From Alviniconcha marisindica (taxonomy: Eukaryota; Mollusca; Gastropoda; Provannidae): a stretch of 64,000 bases of DNA. Of this stretch, positions 33,437 to 45,400 are shown piece by piece (position 1 is the first letter of the stretch; every line of letters begins with the position of its first letter). Location: the NCBI GenBank assembly GCA_018857735.1, contig JABMCL010002457.1:917001-981000 (forward strand), given 5' to 3'. The notes beneath the pieces are model-generated. The model was not told the origin of the DNA, made no database searches, and saw only the letters and a program-made list of their open reading frames with translations. The translations under genes were made by a program, and so were the position numbers.

Positions 33437-34325
33437 GCCTGAAAGCAAAAGGTTTGAGCCTAAAAGCAGAGAGTCTGAGCCTGTCACAGTGTCAGTGAAC
33501 GGTATGAACCTGAAAGCAAAGAATCTGAGTCTGAAATTAGAGAGTCTGAGCCTGAATGCACCTAAAAGTTTCAGCCTGAAAGCAGCTAAAAGTTTCAGCC
33601 TGAAAGTGGAGGATCTAAGCCTGAAAGCAAGGAATCTAAGCCTGAAAGCAGCAAAAGGTTTCAGCCTGAAAGTGGAGATTCTGATCCTCAAAGCAGAGTC
33701 TGAGCCTGTCACAGTGTCAGTGAACGGTATGAACCTCAAAGCAAAGAATCTGAACCTGAAATTAGAGAGTCTGAGCCTGAACGCACCTAAAAGTTTCAGC
33801 CTGAAAGCGGAGGTTCTGAGCCTGAAAGCAAGGAATCTAAGCCTGAAAGCAGTCTGAGCCTGAAAGCAGCAAAGGGTTTCAGCCCGGAAGTGGAGATTCT
33901 GAGCCTCAAAGCAGAGAGTCTGAGCCTGTCAGCGGAAGGTATGAGCCTGAAACTAAGTGAAAGTAGAGACTCTGAGCCTGCCTGCACAAGGTATGAGCCT
34001 GAAAGCAAAGAATGAGCCTGAAACTAAGTGAAAGCAGAGACTGAGCCTGCCCACACAAGGTATGAGCCTGAAAGCAAAGAATCTGAGTCTGAAAGCAGAG
34101 TCTGAGCCTGCCAGCAGGGAGTGGGAGCCTGAAAGCAGAAGGTATGGAATCACATGCGAGCGCAATGAGTCTGCTCGAGAGCAGAGAATAGCGCTATATA
34201 TAAAAGCAGTCATCATCATCATGGTGACTACACCTCTGAAAGTGACACCAAAGGATATGAGACTCAAGGCAGAGACTGTGTCAGCCTGCCATCAAAAAGT
34301 CTGAGCCTGTCTGCCATGCAAACTT
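33230..34325 (+). repeat. Minisatellite encoding the integrase tail and continuing past its stop
   Basis: Built from 6-24 nt variants around GAGCCTGAAAGC(AGAGAGTCT), with larger duplicated blocks; one from TGTCACAGTGTCAGTGAACGG is present at 33484 and again at 33706. The first 200 bp are translated as Ser/Glu/Pro-rich tail. The remaining 890 bp repeat the motif in shifted frames with several stops. Confidence 0.93.
34146..34215 (+). repeat. Dispersed repeat end (GAGTCTGCT...TAGCGCTATATA family)
   Basis: The motif GAGCAGAGAATAGCGCTATA with flanking AGCGCAATGAGTCTGCT recurs at 46935-46985 (plus), at 35212-35260 (minus), and diverged at 32330-32395 and 41025-41065. Five copies in 64 kb indicate an abundant interspersed element. 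Confidence 0.8.
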
Positions 34326-35099
34326 CTGTTCTTTCAAGGTGATAGGAATGTTCCAGAAGCTCGTATGATTGTGTTGTCTACCAGACACTAGTGACAGTGT
34401 TGTCTGTGTTGATATACATACAATGTACATTATTTGTCAGTTGTATGTTAAATTGATAATAATCATTGTCTAAATGTACATGTTCTGTTACATTTGTATT
34501 GTTTAGCACTTGAACTGCAGGGTAGATGCTTTAAAAATTTCATTATTATTAAATGGCTTTTTTGCAGACACACAACACTGAATAAACTGGTAGAATTACC
34601 AACATTCGTCCTTTGTGTCATATCTTTGGTGCGGCAAACTCTAGCGTGTGAAAGTCTTGGTGATGCCTTCGTTCTTGTGTCTTGAAACTGTCATTTGTTT
34701 AAACTTTTTTCCACATGAAGGCTTAGCGGAAGAGGATTCAGGCTCATTTAAGAGTTTGTGTGTGTGTGTTATGCACCACATGCATCTTTATTTGAAACAC
34801 TGTTCACCCCCAAAGCTCCCCTGAAATAATGAATAAACAAAAAAGATGCCAACTAGTTTTAACATCCTGTGAACTGCAACATGAACAAACCACATCTTGA
34901 GTAGCTACACCCTGCCAGATCTGCCACAAACTGTCCAAACACAAATACAACATGGAAGGAATCACAACAGGCCATCTATCAAATTACTTGGATATGTTGC
35001 AAAACCAACTCAAACTGTGTATAAAAAAAACAGAAGAAGAAAAAAGAAGAGTTTGTGTACATGTTGATCTGAAGAGAAGAGAAAACAATTGTAACTTGG

Positions 35100-35845
35100 C
35101 CTGAAGGAAGCATGAACTGCAAGAAAGGTGGGAATGAAAAAAGATGGGGGGGGGGGGGAAGGTATGGGATTAAATAATACCTTTAGACTATTATTGTTAT
35201 TGATCGCTTTTATATATAGCGCTATTCTCCGCTCTCTAGCAGACTCACTGCGCTCGCATGTGATTCTACGTGAGTGAATAGCTTTTTATAGCGCGTTTTT
35301 TGAATATCCACCGAAGTGGTGTACTTACAGCGCTGGCATGGCTGGTGCCACAAGAAACTGCTGCCATCTCGGTGCGTTCTGTGTACACCATACACCATGC
35401 ACCATGTCACTTCATGCAAAGCCACATACGTAAGGTGTATGCGTATTTAGCTGTAACCTGCCACCTGCGCTTTTGGCAGAATGACCGGGGTCTTTTACGT
35501 GCTACTGCGGTAACACGGGGGTTGAATGGATACCGAAATAAGAGTCAGCACAGCACTTAATCTGGCCTTGCAGGATAAGTAAACAAAAAGTCAACAGCAA
35601 CAATAAAAGAGGGGGGAAGAAAGGTGAGATGAAGATTTTTTTGTTGCCATGTCACATGTACAAGGAATTTTGCTTGGTGTTCTCACCTGACACTGTTAAA
35701 AATAATGAAAGGAAACTGCTAACTGCTATATATATATAAAAGCGATCAATAACAATAATAAAGTCTAAAGGTATTATTTAATCCCCCCCCCCCCAATCTT
35801 TTTTCATTCCCACCTTTCTTGCAGTTCATGCTTCCTTCAGAAAGT
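35100..35845. mobile_element. Fold-back element with arms of about 120 bp
   Basis: Left arm 35100-35222 (CTGAAGGAAGCATGAACTGC...GATCGCTTTTATATA) is inverted at 35725-35845. Both arms include the same G/C homopolymer run. The 500-bp loop is mostly a dispersed repeat (35212-35560, with GAATGACCGGGGTCTTTTAC). No coding capacity. Confidence 0.88.
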
Positions 35846-36058
35846 TGGTACCCACCCATGAGGCTTGGCATTGGCCTCCTAAAAGAAAAATCTGAGGGGA
35901 AAGCAGTGGAGAATAGCCACAGAACAGAGAAGAAAAGCAAGGGAGGATTGAAGAAAGACCTTTTATTTCAAGGTTCAAGACTTACCTCGACAGAGAAGTT
36001 TGTGGCTAAACATATACCACATCACAGTAGACAACAGCACACACTGCATTTACTCTAG
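35825..36058 (+). CDS. Candidate terminal exon of an unidentified plus-strand gene
   Basis: An acceptor-like TTTCTTGCAG (ends 35824) is followed by an open frame to TAG at 36058: PSESWYPPMRLGIGLLKEKS, then a Lys/Ser-rich segment and LLFQGSRLTSTEKFVAKHIP. It looks more protein-like than chance AT-rich sequence and could be a late exon linked to the integrase gene upstream. I do not recognise the family. The acceptor itself lies in the arm of the fold-back element at 35100-35845, so it could be incidental. Confidence 0.3.
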   Translation, partial: FMLPSESWYPPMRLGIGLLKEKSEGKAVENSHRTEKKSKGGLKKDLLFQGSRLTSTEKFVAKHIPHHSRQQHTLHLL

Positions 36059-37727
36059 AGAACAATTGTTGTAATATAAAAAGATGCATATTAAACAATT
36101 TTGTAATATACACAGTGCAGTGATTTTTTTTTTTTTTAATAGTGTACACACATATAAGTACACAAAGTATACAGGAAAAATGTCTGTTGAACAAAAAGTT
36201 CAAATCAAAAGCAGTTTTGTCACAGAAAATTATCTGTGAAAAAGACAACCCATGATTTCCCCCCCCCCCCCCCAACACACACACATATCAGTTCTACCCA
36301 GAGTTGCTGGTCTGTTTTCATGGGACACATTGTGTTTATTAAAAGACAGGTTGTCCACTTTATGTGAAATTAGTGCCAAATACACTAAACAAATGTATGA
36401 ACTGCATTACAGTGTTTCAGAAAGTTGGTACATCTGTCTGTTACAGACATTTTGGTGCAAGCTTCTATAAATGAAGGTCAAGGTTACTGAATGTGCAAAT
36501 CACTACTGGTCTGTCATCTCAGATTAGATTAAAGGACGAATTTAACAACTGCAAAATAAAATTTTGCTTCAATCAGACTACTGGTCCATCATCTTAGATT
36601 AAACAATGAATTTAACAACTGCAAAATAAAATTTGCTTTCAGACACAAAAAAATCAATAAAGCAACAACCTTCAGATCTACTTTAATTCCAACATATTTG
36701 TGAACTTGAAATAGACGATTTCCAGAAATAACAGACAAAGATAATTTGACAGTGTTTTCTTACTCTGGGAGAGTGAAGTCCCCTGAATGAAGGCGGCAGC
36801 TGAGAAGAGCCGATCTGCGACAGTTTTAGGTCTTCAGGCATGGACCTATTATAATTTATACTAGACTACCAGCTGGGGAACCTACTATCCAATCTGCATG
36901 TTCCCCACGAACAGTGAGTGCTTGATCGACATTTCTGATGCCTTTTCTGCCTTTGTTTACGGGTATCTGTCATCTTCCCCACGTGCTCACTGTACCCCAA
37001 AAAGCGTGACTACTCTGCACTACACCCGCAGGCATGGACCTGTATTATATACAGGCCATGCCTGTAGGCACTTACCGAGTGCAGTCCCCTGGATTTCCAA
37101 AGATCGTCTATTTGGCTGAGGTCTATAAACTGTCAGAATTCTAACTATCATCATAATGAATCTGGAGAGTTGGAACAACAGTTTCATTAAAACTACACTG
37201 AAATGAAACTACACTGTTCTTCTAAGTCACAGACCATGTACAATAGGAATTCAGTCAGGTTAAATTGTTTGTCAGCAATCCTCAGCTAAACTCTGAGGTT
37301 CATGTTATGGTTGGTGAGAATGTAGTGTGTGCAACCATTTTCTGACGCTCATACATACGTGCTACTGCCATACATTAAAACTTCTACAGTGTTTGTCTAC
37401 CATTATAACAACAGCATTCTGACTCATGGAGCTTTAAGGATGACGTTTGCACTGCCACAACTATTGCTATGACTCAAAGCTTTCCTGGCAACAGAAGTCT
37501 TAACAAAACCAACGTTTTGCTTCAAGTTCAACCCCAGTGTCCTGACTAGAGTCACAAACTAAAATGTCAATGATATTAATGAGTGCAGTTATTAACAATA
37601 TTGCCATAAATAGACATTAAAAAACAACAACACAAAAACACAACAACAACAGTTGAATTGTGTTGTAATCTTATTGCACTTATTCTTGAAAAGGAAAATA
37701 CACCATTTCCATTCTTTATCCAGCAAG

Positions 37728-37761
<34 letters not shown>

Positions 37762-37975
37762 ATCAACCAAAGTGAGACCAATTCATCACATACACAATCT
37801 GAAACAGAATGAGGCCCAGTGTGCTTGTGCAAAATCAACAAACACGAGAGTTAAAAAGCACTCAAAAGATGTTGCACAAACACAGCGAAGACCTGAGATG
37901 CCTACAGTAACTCTCACCTGGCATGCAAGTAAATAATTATGAGGTACATAAGATAAACTCCACCTGAGGTACATT
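36059..37975. other. No gene seen
   Basis: AT-rich intergenic sequence. It holds a small palindrome GGCATGGACCTGTATTATATACAGGCCATGCC at 37032-37063 (partial copy at 36836-36860) and a short CA run with CGCG at 37727-37762. No open frame with splice context. Confidence 0.5.
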
Positions 37976-38342
37976 TTAGATATATATATATATATATACC
38001 ACCCATATATATATATATATAGAACATAGTTCAGGAGCTGTGTGATAGCCGAGGTGGCTGTCCGTCCCAACGAGCCTTCTGGTTTCCGTGGACATAAAGC
38101 TATATTGAACCATGCTTCGGCACTGGTCTCAGCATGTCCCTAATATGTCAAGTGACATCTGAGGACATCAAGCAATACTACCTACCTATATAAAACATGG
38201 TGCTTAACATCTACAGAAACCACAAGGCTCATTAGAAAACATATAGATGATGTACCTATATATAAGACATACATATATTGAGAAAGAGGTACATCCTCTG
38301 TTAAACCTCTATATATATATATCATATACATATGGCATGTAT

Positions 38343-38421
38343 GTAAATACAAGGTACATAAACTCCACCAGAGGTATATCTGAGGCTGTACCTCTGGTGG
38401 GTTTATGTACCTTGTATTTAC
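38343..38421. repeat. Short perfect-stem palindrome
   Basis: GTAAATACAAGGTACATAAA...GAGGTA is inverted as TACCTC...TTTATGTACCTTGTATTTAC with a 12-nt loop and one mismatch. A related half-palindrome is at 37925-37975. It is followed by the GAGAGTTACC-TAGGCAACTC dispersed repeat (38425-38520). Confidence 0.85.
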
Positions 38422-38524
38422 TTGCATGCCAGATGAGAGTTACCATAGGCAACTCTGGTCTTGGTCATTTTGTTTGTGTGACGTCTTTCAAGAGCTAATT
38501 AACTCCCTTGTTTGTTGGTTCATC

Positions 38525-38558
38525 ACACACGTAGGTTGATTCAGCACACACACACACA

Positions 38559-38598
<40 letters not shown>

Positions 38599-38672
38599 GT
38601 TGATTCAGCACACAACACACACACACACACACACACACACAACACACATACACACACACACATAGGTTGATT

Positions 38673-38720
<48 letters not shown>

Positions 38721-38736
38721 ACACACACATAGGTTG

Positions 38737-38794
<58 letters not shown>

Positions 38795-38856
38795 GTTGAT
38801 TCAGCACCACACACACACACACACACACACACAACACATACACCACATAGGTTGAT

Positions 38857-38894
<38 letters not shown>

Positions 38895-38935
38895 ACACAC
38901 ACACACATAGTTGATCCAAACACAACACACACACA

Positions 38936-38982
<47 letters not shown>

Positions 38983-39000
38983 ACACCATACTACACACAC
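38525..39000 (+). repeat. Compound CA microsatellite with a 16-nt spacer motif
   Basis: Blocks of CA are separated at irregular intervals by (AT)AGGTTGATTCAGCA; I count seven occurrences between 38531 and 38915, including truncated ones. The whole cassette (spacer plus CA) appears to have been duplicated. Open frames here encode only Val/Cys or Thr/His. Confidence 0.93.
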
Positions 39001-39143
39001 ATTCCACACACCACATTAATTAAAGTAAGCTCAATTCACGCTCTGCTTCCAAAATATTCAGTAGCCTCTTCTCGTTCCTCTGACACCAAATCCTCAAAGT
39101 CATAACTGCTGCCACTTCATCACGTTCACAATCGCCGCCTTCA

Positions 39144-39481
39144 TCATCTGTGGTCAAGCAGAGGGAACGCTCTGTTGACCTCCATCAGAGCCGTTTCCCC
39201 GTCCAGGCAGAAGACGTCCAGCAAGACCAGATATCGAGGCAAAGACAAGCTGTTCTGTGAGGTGACTGACCCAACAACACTTCTGACCGCTTCCTCCTTC
39301 AGATATACGCTGGCCTCCCCAGGCCTGCTGTCAAAGGCCCCAGAGAGAAGAGCATCCAGGGTCAGATCAGAGGGACATGAGCGAAGGCTGCATGGTTTGA
39401 CAGTGTTCAGAACAGCATTGGCGTTAAGGCCTCTCCACTGAATGCTGAAGAAGGTGTCTCCCTCAAAGCTGAACGCGCACT
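39144..39481 (-). CDS. RADX: RADX terminal coding exon
   Basis: 112 codons including TGA. Encodes CAFSFEGDTFFSIQWRGLNA, SDLTLDALLSGAFDS, YLKEEAVRSVVGSV and SLPRYLVLLDVF, then a short tail. Acceptor after a T-rich tract (TTTTTTTTGAAG); a second AG two bases on is an alternative. Matches the C-terminal RADX region. Confidence 0.85.
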
Positions 39482-42400
39482 CTTCAAAAAAAACAAAAAA
39501 CAAAAAACAACTGAATAAATAAAAGCATAATTCCAAAGAAAATGACATATAATGGTCACAATCCTTGACATCATTTGAACAGCACTGATTACTATTAATA
39601 TCAAACACTAAAGGAGCTGCCCATTGCAAAACACAGTAGAAGCTCAACATGATTAACACTTTGGCATTTACAAATGCATACACAATAACTGAAAGGTTGG
39701 CCATCCCCTTTTCTTTTATTAGAGAGTGTTAGTACACAGGTGGTAGTGGTAGTGGTTAGGGAACTTTTCTCTCGTGACGTCAGTGATTTGTGTGCGGGTC
39801 AGAGGTTATGAAGATTGTTTACCACATAGCTCAAGTTTTTATTCTACTGCTGCGTTCTCACCACAGTGGATTCATAGGGACCATTTCCACATTATTTTGC
39901 TATGTAAACATTAAACTTTATTTTCCTTTGTAGATTAGCACCGTATGCTTGTATGAGATTGTAATTTGGGTTGCATTTGTTGATTTTATTGCTGTTTTAA
40001 CTTTACGATGCAACCCTACTGATTTCTTGCGAAATCAAAATGGTGGACCGTAGCAGTGCAACTGACTGAAGTAACCAGCTGCTGCCGAGTGTGCATTTGT
40101 TGTCAGTTTGTCACTGGATAATCCTTCTCAAGTTACATTTCTGTGTGAAGGGGCAGGTGTTTAGGTAGCGATCTGTGCGACTTCAGCTACGTTATGCTTG
40201 AGGCACACGCACAAGCATAGGTAGACAGTCGGGTTGCACCACTACCACCACCACCGCTACCACCCGTGTACTAACCCTCTCTATTGTCTCTGCAAGAAGT
40301 AACTCTATGAAGGCCATGAAGGCAAATGTGCAAAACAATGCAATTAAAGGATAACAAATCACGATTTAAAGCAGGTTTTTCAAACAGTTATTACGGTTAC
40401 ATATCAACATTTCCATCATTCTATCAAAGGCCACTGTTTTCACTGTTGCTGCTGTGCTACTACATCACCATTTTATATTTTTAATATTAGTCATTGCCGT
40501 GACAATTTTGTGTAGCAAAGACGTAATCCTCTTCCCCCACCCAAAGCAGAATGCTTCAAAACACAATGATTATACTTTGTCATACAAATCTAATCGAAGC
40601 ACAGACCTGAAGATGTGGGGTTCAATCCCAGCTGAACACCATCTGAAGTACTTGTTACTTGCTGCTGCAAGGCACAAAATCACATCACTTGATCAAACAT
40701 GCAAATGTACAAAGGCAATCTTCACATGTACACATTGACAACAGGTGATATTTTAATCCTTTACTGTGCTTTCACCTTGTGAAACGTTTACCACACTTTC
40801 CAGTCAAAATGCTATGTATGTATTCATTCATTAACATGTATTTGAGTGGGCAAGTGGGAACTGGTGCATGCATGTCAGTGTGTGTGTGTGTGTGTGTATG
40901 TGTGTTGTATATAATTATTGTTACTGTTTGCTAGGTGATAGCAGTAGACTACAATACTTAAATTAAGGTTCTGTTTGTTGAAATGTATGCTAATGTATTT
41001 TTTGTCATAAGCTGTTTGTACAGTGCAGTGAGTTTAACTGGCTAGAGAATAGCGCTTTATAAGAATTATTCATTTATGTGCACAGTGTGTGTAATCTCAA
41101 CCGCTAATTTGCAGTTGCACCATGCTAACGTTTCCCTGGTAGCAGCTCAAAGCACTTGCTACCAAGGAAGCATGGCACAAGTAGACACTAAGACAGGTAC
41201 AGTCAGCATGGATTAATAAAGCTGTTGAGAAACTGACCTAAACAGTAATAAGCAAATGTTCCCTGTGAAAGAATCAGGACCTTGTGTTCTATTTTACACA
41301 CCAGCCTTTCACAAGCCACACACCTGAATATCTGCTGACCATAGAAAGGTAGCTTCAACAGATCACCAATCTTTTTGATGTTGTTGCTGTCAGTGACAGT
41401 TTGCAAGTATATCAAAACCATACCTGTACAAAAAGTTTCGTCATAAATACCTGACTGCCCAGAAAACAATTCTTCTCTTACCTGATTCTGTGCCCTGTGC
41501 GCTCTCTTGGACTGCCTAGCAAGAAAAGAAGACATGGATTTCTTTCAGGTAAGGTAATAAAACATGTGGGACTCTCTCTCAGATTCACTCTCTCATATCA
41601 ACAGAATGACACAACTGTGGCATACAGCTTCTAACCTAACCAGTCCATCACAAGTATGCACTGCAAATGTGCGTTCCAAAGACTGTCTCTATGTATACTC
41701 TTCTATGCTAAGCACTGACTGCACATATATATTTTGAGCCCCAACGCTGATCACAAACTCACACCTTCAACCACCTGCCCCATCACCGTGACTGAATGAC
41801 TACCATTTGTCCCTCATGTTCCCTGCACATGCACTGTGTCACTACTCACAGTGATACACAGTACTACTTCATTCTCCAGCTTAACCAAATATGCACTATT
41901 TTGCCTCACACACTGACTGCAGTAGTACCACATCAAACCTGCGACTGCTGTATATATGAACTGATCCGTTCGTGACAACATTAAGTGCACATGTGTTTAT
42001 TTACTTTACAAGCCAGAACGTAGTCTGTTTTGGTTAACAATAACATTGTGAGAGCATGAGCTTGGAAACTCAAGAACAGAAATCAACAGCATACCGATGA
42101 GACATTCGCCCCCTATGGAAAGTAACTGTCATCAGTTTTGCTTGCACTGCAATGTGAGTTCTCTCCCTGTAGCTCAGGTTCTCCACAAATGTCATCCAGC
42201 CATCACTTGGAGTCAGCTGTGTCAGACAAACCATATATTTATATCTACATTTCTGTGTGTGTGCATGGGTGCGTGCATGTGCGTGTGCGCATGGCTATAA
42301 ATTCCCTGATAGTGATACTTTCCATTGGTCCAAATCACAAACTTTACTGGTCCCACATGATTTTCACTGTTCTTCAAACATGAGTGAACCACTAATGAAA

Positions 42401-45400
42401 AAGAGACTAGAGACTAGGGACTGTTTTTAGAACACCCTTTTCTGAACAGCAAACATTGTCAATGTTCTTCAAACACAAGTAAACCACTAATGAAAGAGAC
42501 AGATGGGAGCTGTTTTTAGAACACTTTTTTTCTGCAAGATGTCATAGCTTGTGAGGGGTGTTTCATTCGGTCATGTTAGACAGCTACTACCCTTGTCTCT
42601 AAACACTTATGGGTATGGCCCGCAGAAATACAGACGTCTTTATCTCTCTGGTAAGTGTTGAGAAAAGGTTTTTCAGTCTGACACTCTACCAACTGAGCTA
42701 TCCTGCCCCTACAGTTGTACAGTTTTGTTTTGATGGGGTAAGCTCATGCGTGTACCTCCATGTTTTCATGCTGCGCACTGAATGAGTCGAGGGAAGTTGG
42801 CTGTGGAGGAAAAGAGAAGAGCACTTGGTGCAATGTTTCCTTGTCTGAGACATCACAGGGTGTTGCATGGGCAAAACGTTGTGCAGACCGTAATGTGGCC
42901 CCACTGGCAAATGGGTAATCTACATCTTCATCCGCACCATGAACGTAAATCTACAGAAAAACAATAAAACGCATAAGCAAGGCATGCATATGTGTGTATA
43001 TATATATATATATATAAAAGTCCTGTTAGGAGAGAAAAAAGGGTATTTTCATCAGAAGGCATTAATAAATTACAATGTGTACACAGAAGCGCAGCTCTAA
43101 TTTCTATTGACAACAGTTTTCCATGTAATTGAAAGTACATGGACTTCTATTTCTTAATTTTAATCCATTCTGTTCGTGCTATTGCCTGCACTAATGTCAC
43201 TAGAGCTTCAACTAATGAGATAATGCGCCATTTTTCACTCTGCCAGCATACACCTTTCACTCTCTCTCTGTCCATCACTCTCCATATTAGAGACTGTGCT
43301 ACAAAGTGTCTGTGCTTTAAATGACACATGTGCATGCAGGTGCGTCTTCTATGCACACATGCAGGCAAAACCCCACAAAGGCTTGCCATCTGACATCAAT
43401 TACTAAAGGGACGCTCATTCAATCAGTCGGCCCATAAGACAAAGCAATGTCACCATCAACTCAGTGAAAAGCAACAACCTGCGTGTCCCTGGAAGATGTG
43501 ACGTAGACATGTCAAGGTTGCCGTTGTTATTCCACATCAATTACTGAAGGGATATGTGCTCATTCAATCAATCAGTTATGAACTCAGTAAAAAGCAACAA
43601 CCTGTGTGTCCCTGGAAGATGTGATGTAGACTTGTTGAGGTTGCCGTTGTTATTCCACATCAATTACTAAAGGGATATGTGCTCATTCAATCAATCAGTC
43701 CATAAAACAAAGCAATGTGACCATCAAAAAGGTGAAACAACAACAACCTGTGTGTCCCTGGAAAAGGTGACGTAGACATGTCGAGGTTGCTGTTGTTATC
43801 CCACATCAATTACCAAAGGGATATGAGCTCATTCAATCAATCAGTCCATAAAACAAAGCACTGTGACCATCAACACGGTGAAACAACAACCTGTGTGTCC
43901 CTGGAAGAGGTGACGTAGACATGTCGAGGTTGCCGTGATGCCTGTAACTGATCCAAGCTGTGAACAACCCTCATGTTACGGCACACAAGAAACTGACCAG
44001 GGGCTAGCCCTTCTTCAAACTCCTCCTTCTGAAATCACAAACCAAAGCACAAGGCATAAAGACTATAAATGAATCATAATTTTTTTTTTGTGCATGTTGC
44101 TTTTGGCATCGACAGAACAAAACAATGATGCACCTGTGAACTTGGTTTGATACCATTCAAATGACCATGACCTGCATTAAAAAAAACATACCCCTGTGTG
44201 TGTGCATGTGTGCGTCTATGTGTGTTTGTGTGTGCATGTGTGTGTACACGTGTGAGCATGCGTGTTTGCGCATGCATGCAGGCATACATGTGTGCATTGT
44301 ATGCATGCATTATACACGTGTGTATGCATGCATGCACACATGAACACACATGCATCCAAGGAAGGAACCGGAGGTCGAGGTGAAGGAATGCTGAAAATTT
44401 CACTGAATTCACTGGCAGCAAACACTGAAACCTGCAGTTTTAAAAGAAATAAAGATTGTGTGGACATACCTGCACACCCCTGTACAGCTCAATGATTATG
44501 GGTTGCTCGCTGGTGCTGTCCCGGACATGCACCCATCGCTTGATCCAAAACCTGCAGTCATGCCCTGGCTTACCTACAACAGAAAGGCAAACTCAGACAT
44601 ATATTTATATCCTGACTCAAATATCTCCACTACTGTACTGAACTCATGGTTTGTGGAAATGAAACACCAAAATACCTACAGAAACAGGTGATTTGATTTT
44701 AGATGTGAAATAAACCACTTCTTATTTGTGTGCTGTCTGACTTTCAGGTACAATATGATTATGAATTCTTACAGTTTGGTTTAGATTTCAGAACAAAGAC
44801 TTAAGTTCTTCCTGTTTGAGTATGCTTAAGTATAAATTCCTCCTGTCTGAAAATATTGCAGCACAACTTCCTCATGTCTGAATATATTTATTTAAATTCC
44901 TCTTGTTAGGACACATTTCAGAATAGTTCCTCCTGTTTCAAAACATTTCAAATGTACATTTGTTGTATTTGGAGTTCCTGTTCACGAGACATTATCAAAC
45001 TCTTCCTCAAAATGCAAGGGTTTTATTTTTCATGACCCCTTTTCAAAACCAGAGTATCACCCATTCAGTTTAATTACCACAGACTTTGCTGAGACATTCA
45101 AATTTATTTCAAACAAATCTTCAAAGGTACTGCTTGACTGGCATTGCAATGTGTGATGTGAAGGTTTCTCTGCCCCAGCTGGGTGGTTTCTGTGAGTGCA
45201 TAGTGTGGATCACACAATTCACACAGGTCAAAACAGAAATACTGATGTGCGCAAAACTTTTGATCACACAATTCACGTCAATCAAAACAGAAATATTGAT
45301 GTGTGCAAAACTTTTGATCACACAATTCACACCAGTCAAAACAGAAATACTGATGTGTGCAAAACTTTTGATCACACAATTCACACCAGTCAAAACAGAA

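Noticed and set aside
33207..33857. 216-codon plus-strand open frame downstream of the integrase core
   Set aside because: It is the out-of-frame translation of the SESEPE minisatellite (Leu/Lys/Ser repeats) and overlaps the integrase tail in another frame.
35300..35560. 86-codon plus-strand open frame
   Set aside because: Falls within a dispersed repeat in the loop of the fold-back element; no protein signature.
38541..39016. Cys/Val-rich open frames, superficially like small cysteine-rich proteins
   Set aside because: Translation of TG/CA repeats; the same applies at 1713-1955, 12052-12416, 44074-44467, 59196-59685 and 60322-60622.
39870..39920. Another candidate RADX exon (acceptor TTACATAG, donor GTG|GTGAGA on minus)
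   Set aside because: The required frame contains a TGA stop, and it lies inside the inverted-repeat element.
40580..40630. Candidate for the missing RADX exon (acceptor TACTTCAG, donor CAG|GTCTGT on minus)
   Set aside because: Its exit phase (2) does not match the terminal exon, and the sequence contains a box-B-like GGTTCAATCCC on the plus strand, suggesting a SINE.
42672..42711. tRNA gene
   Set aside because: Box A is good but box B and the acceptor stem are absent; best read as a SINE remnant.
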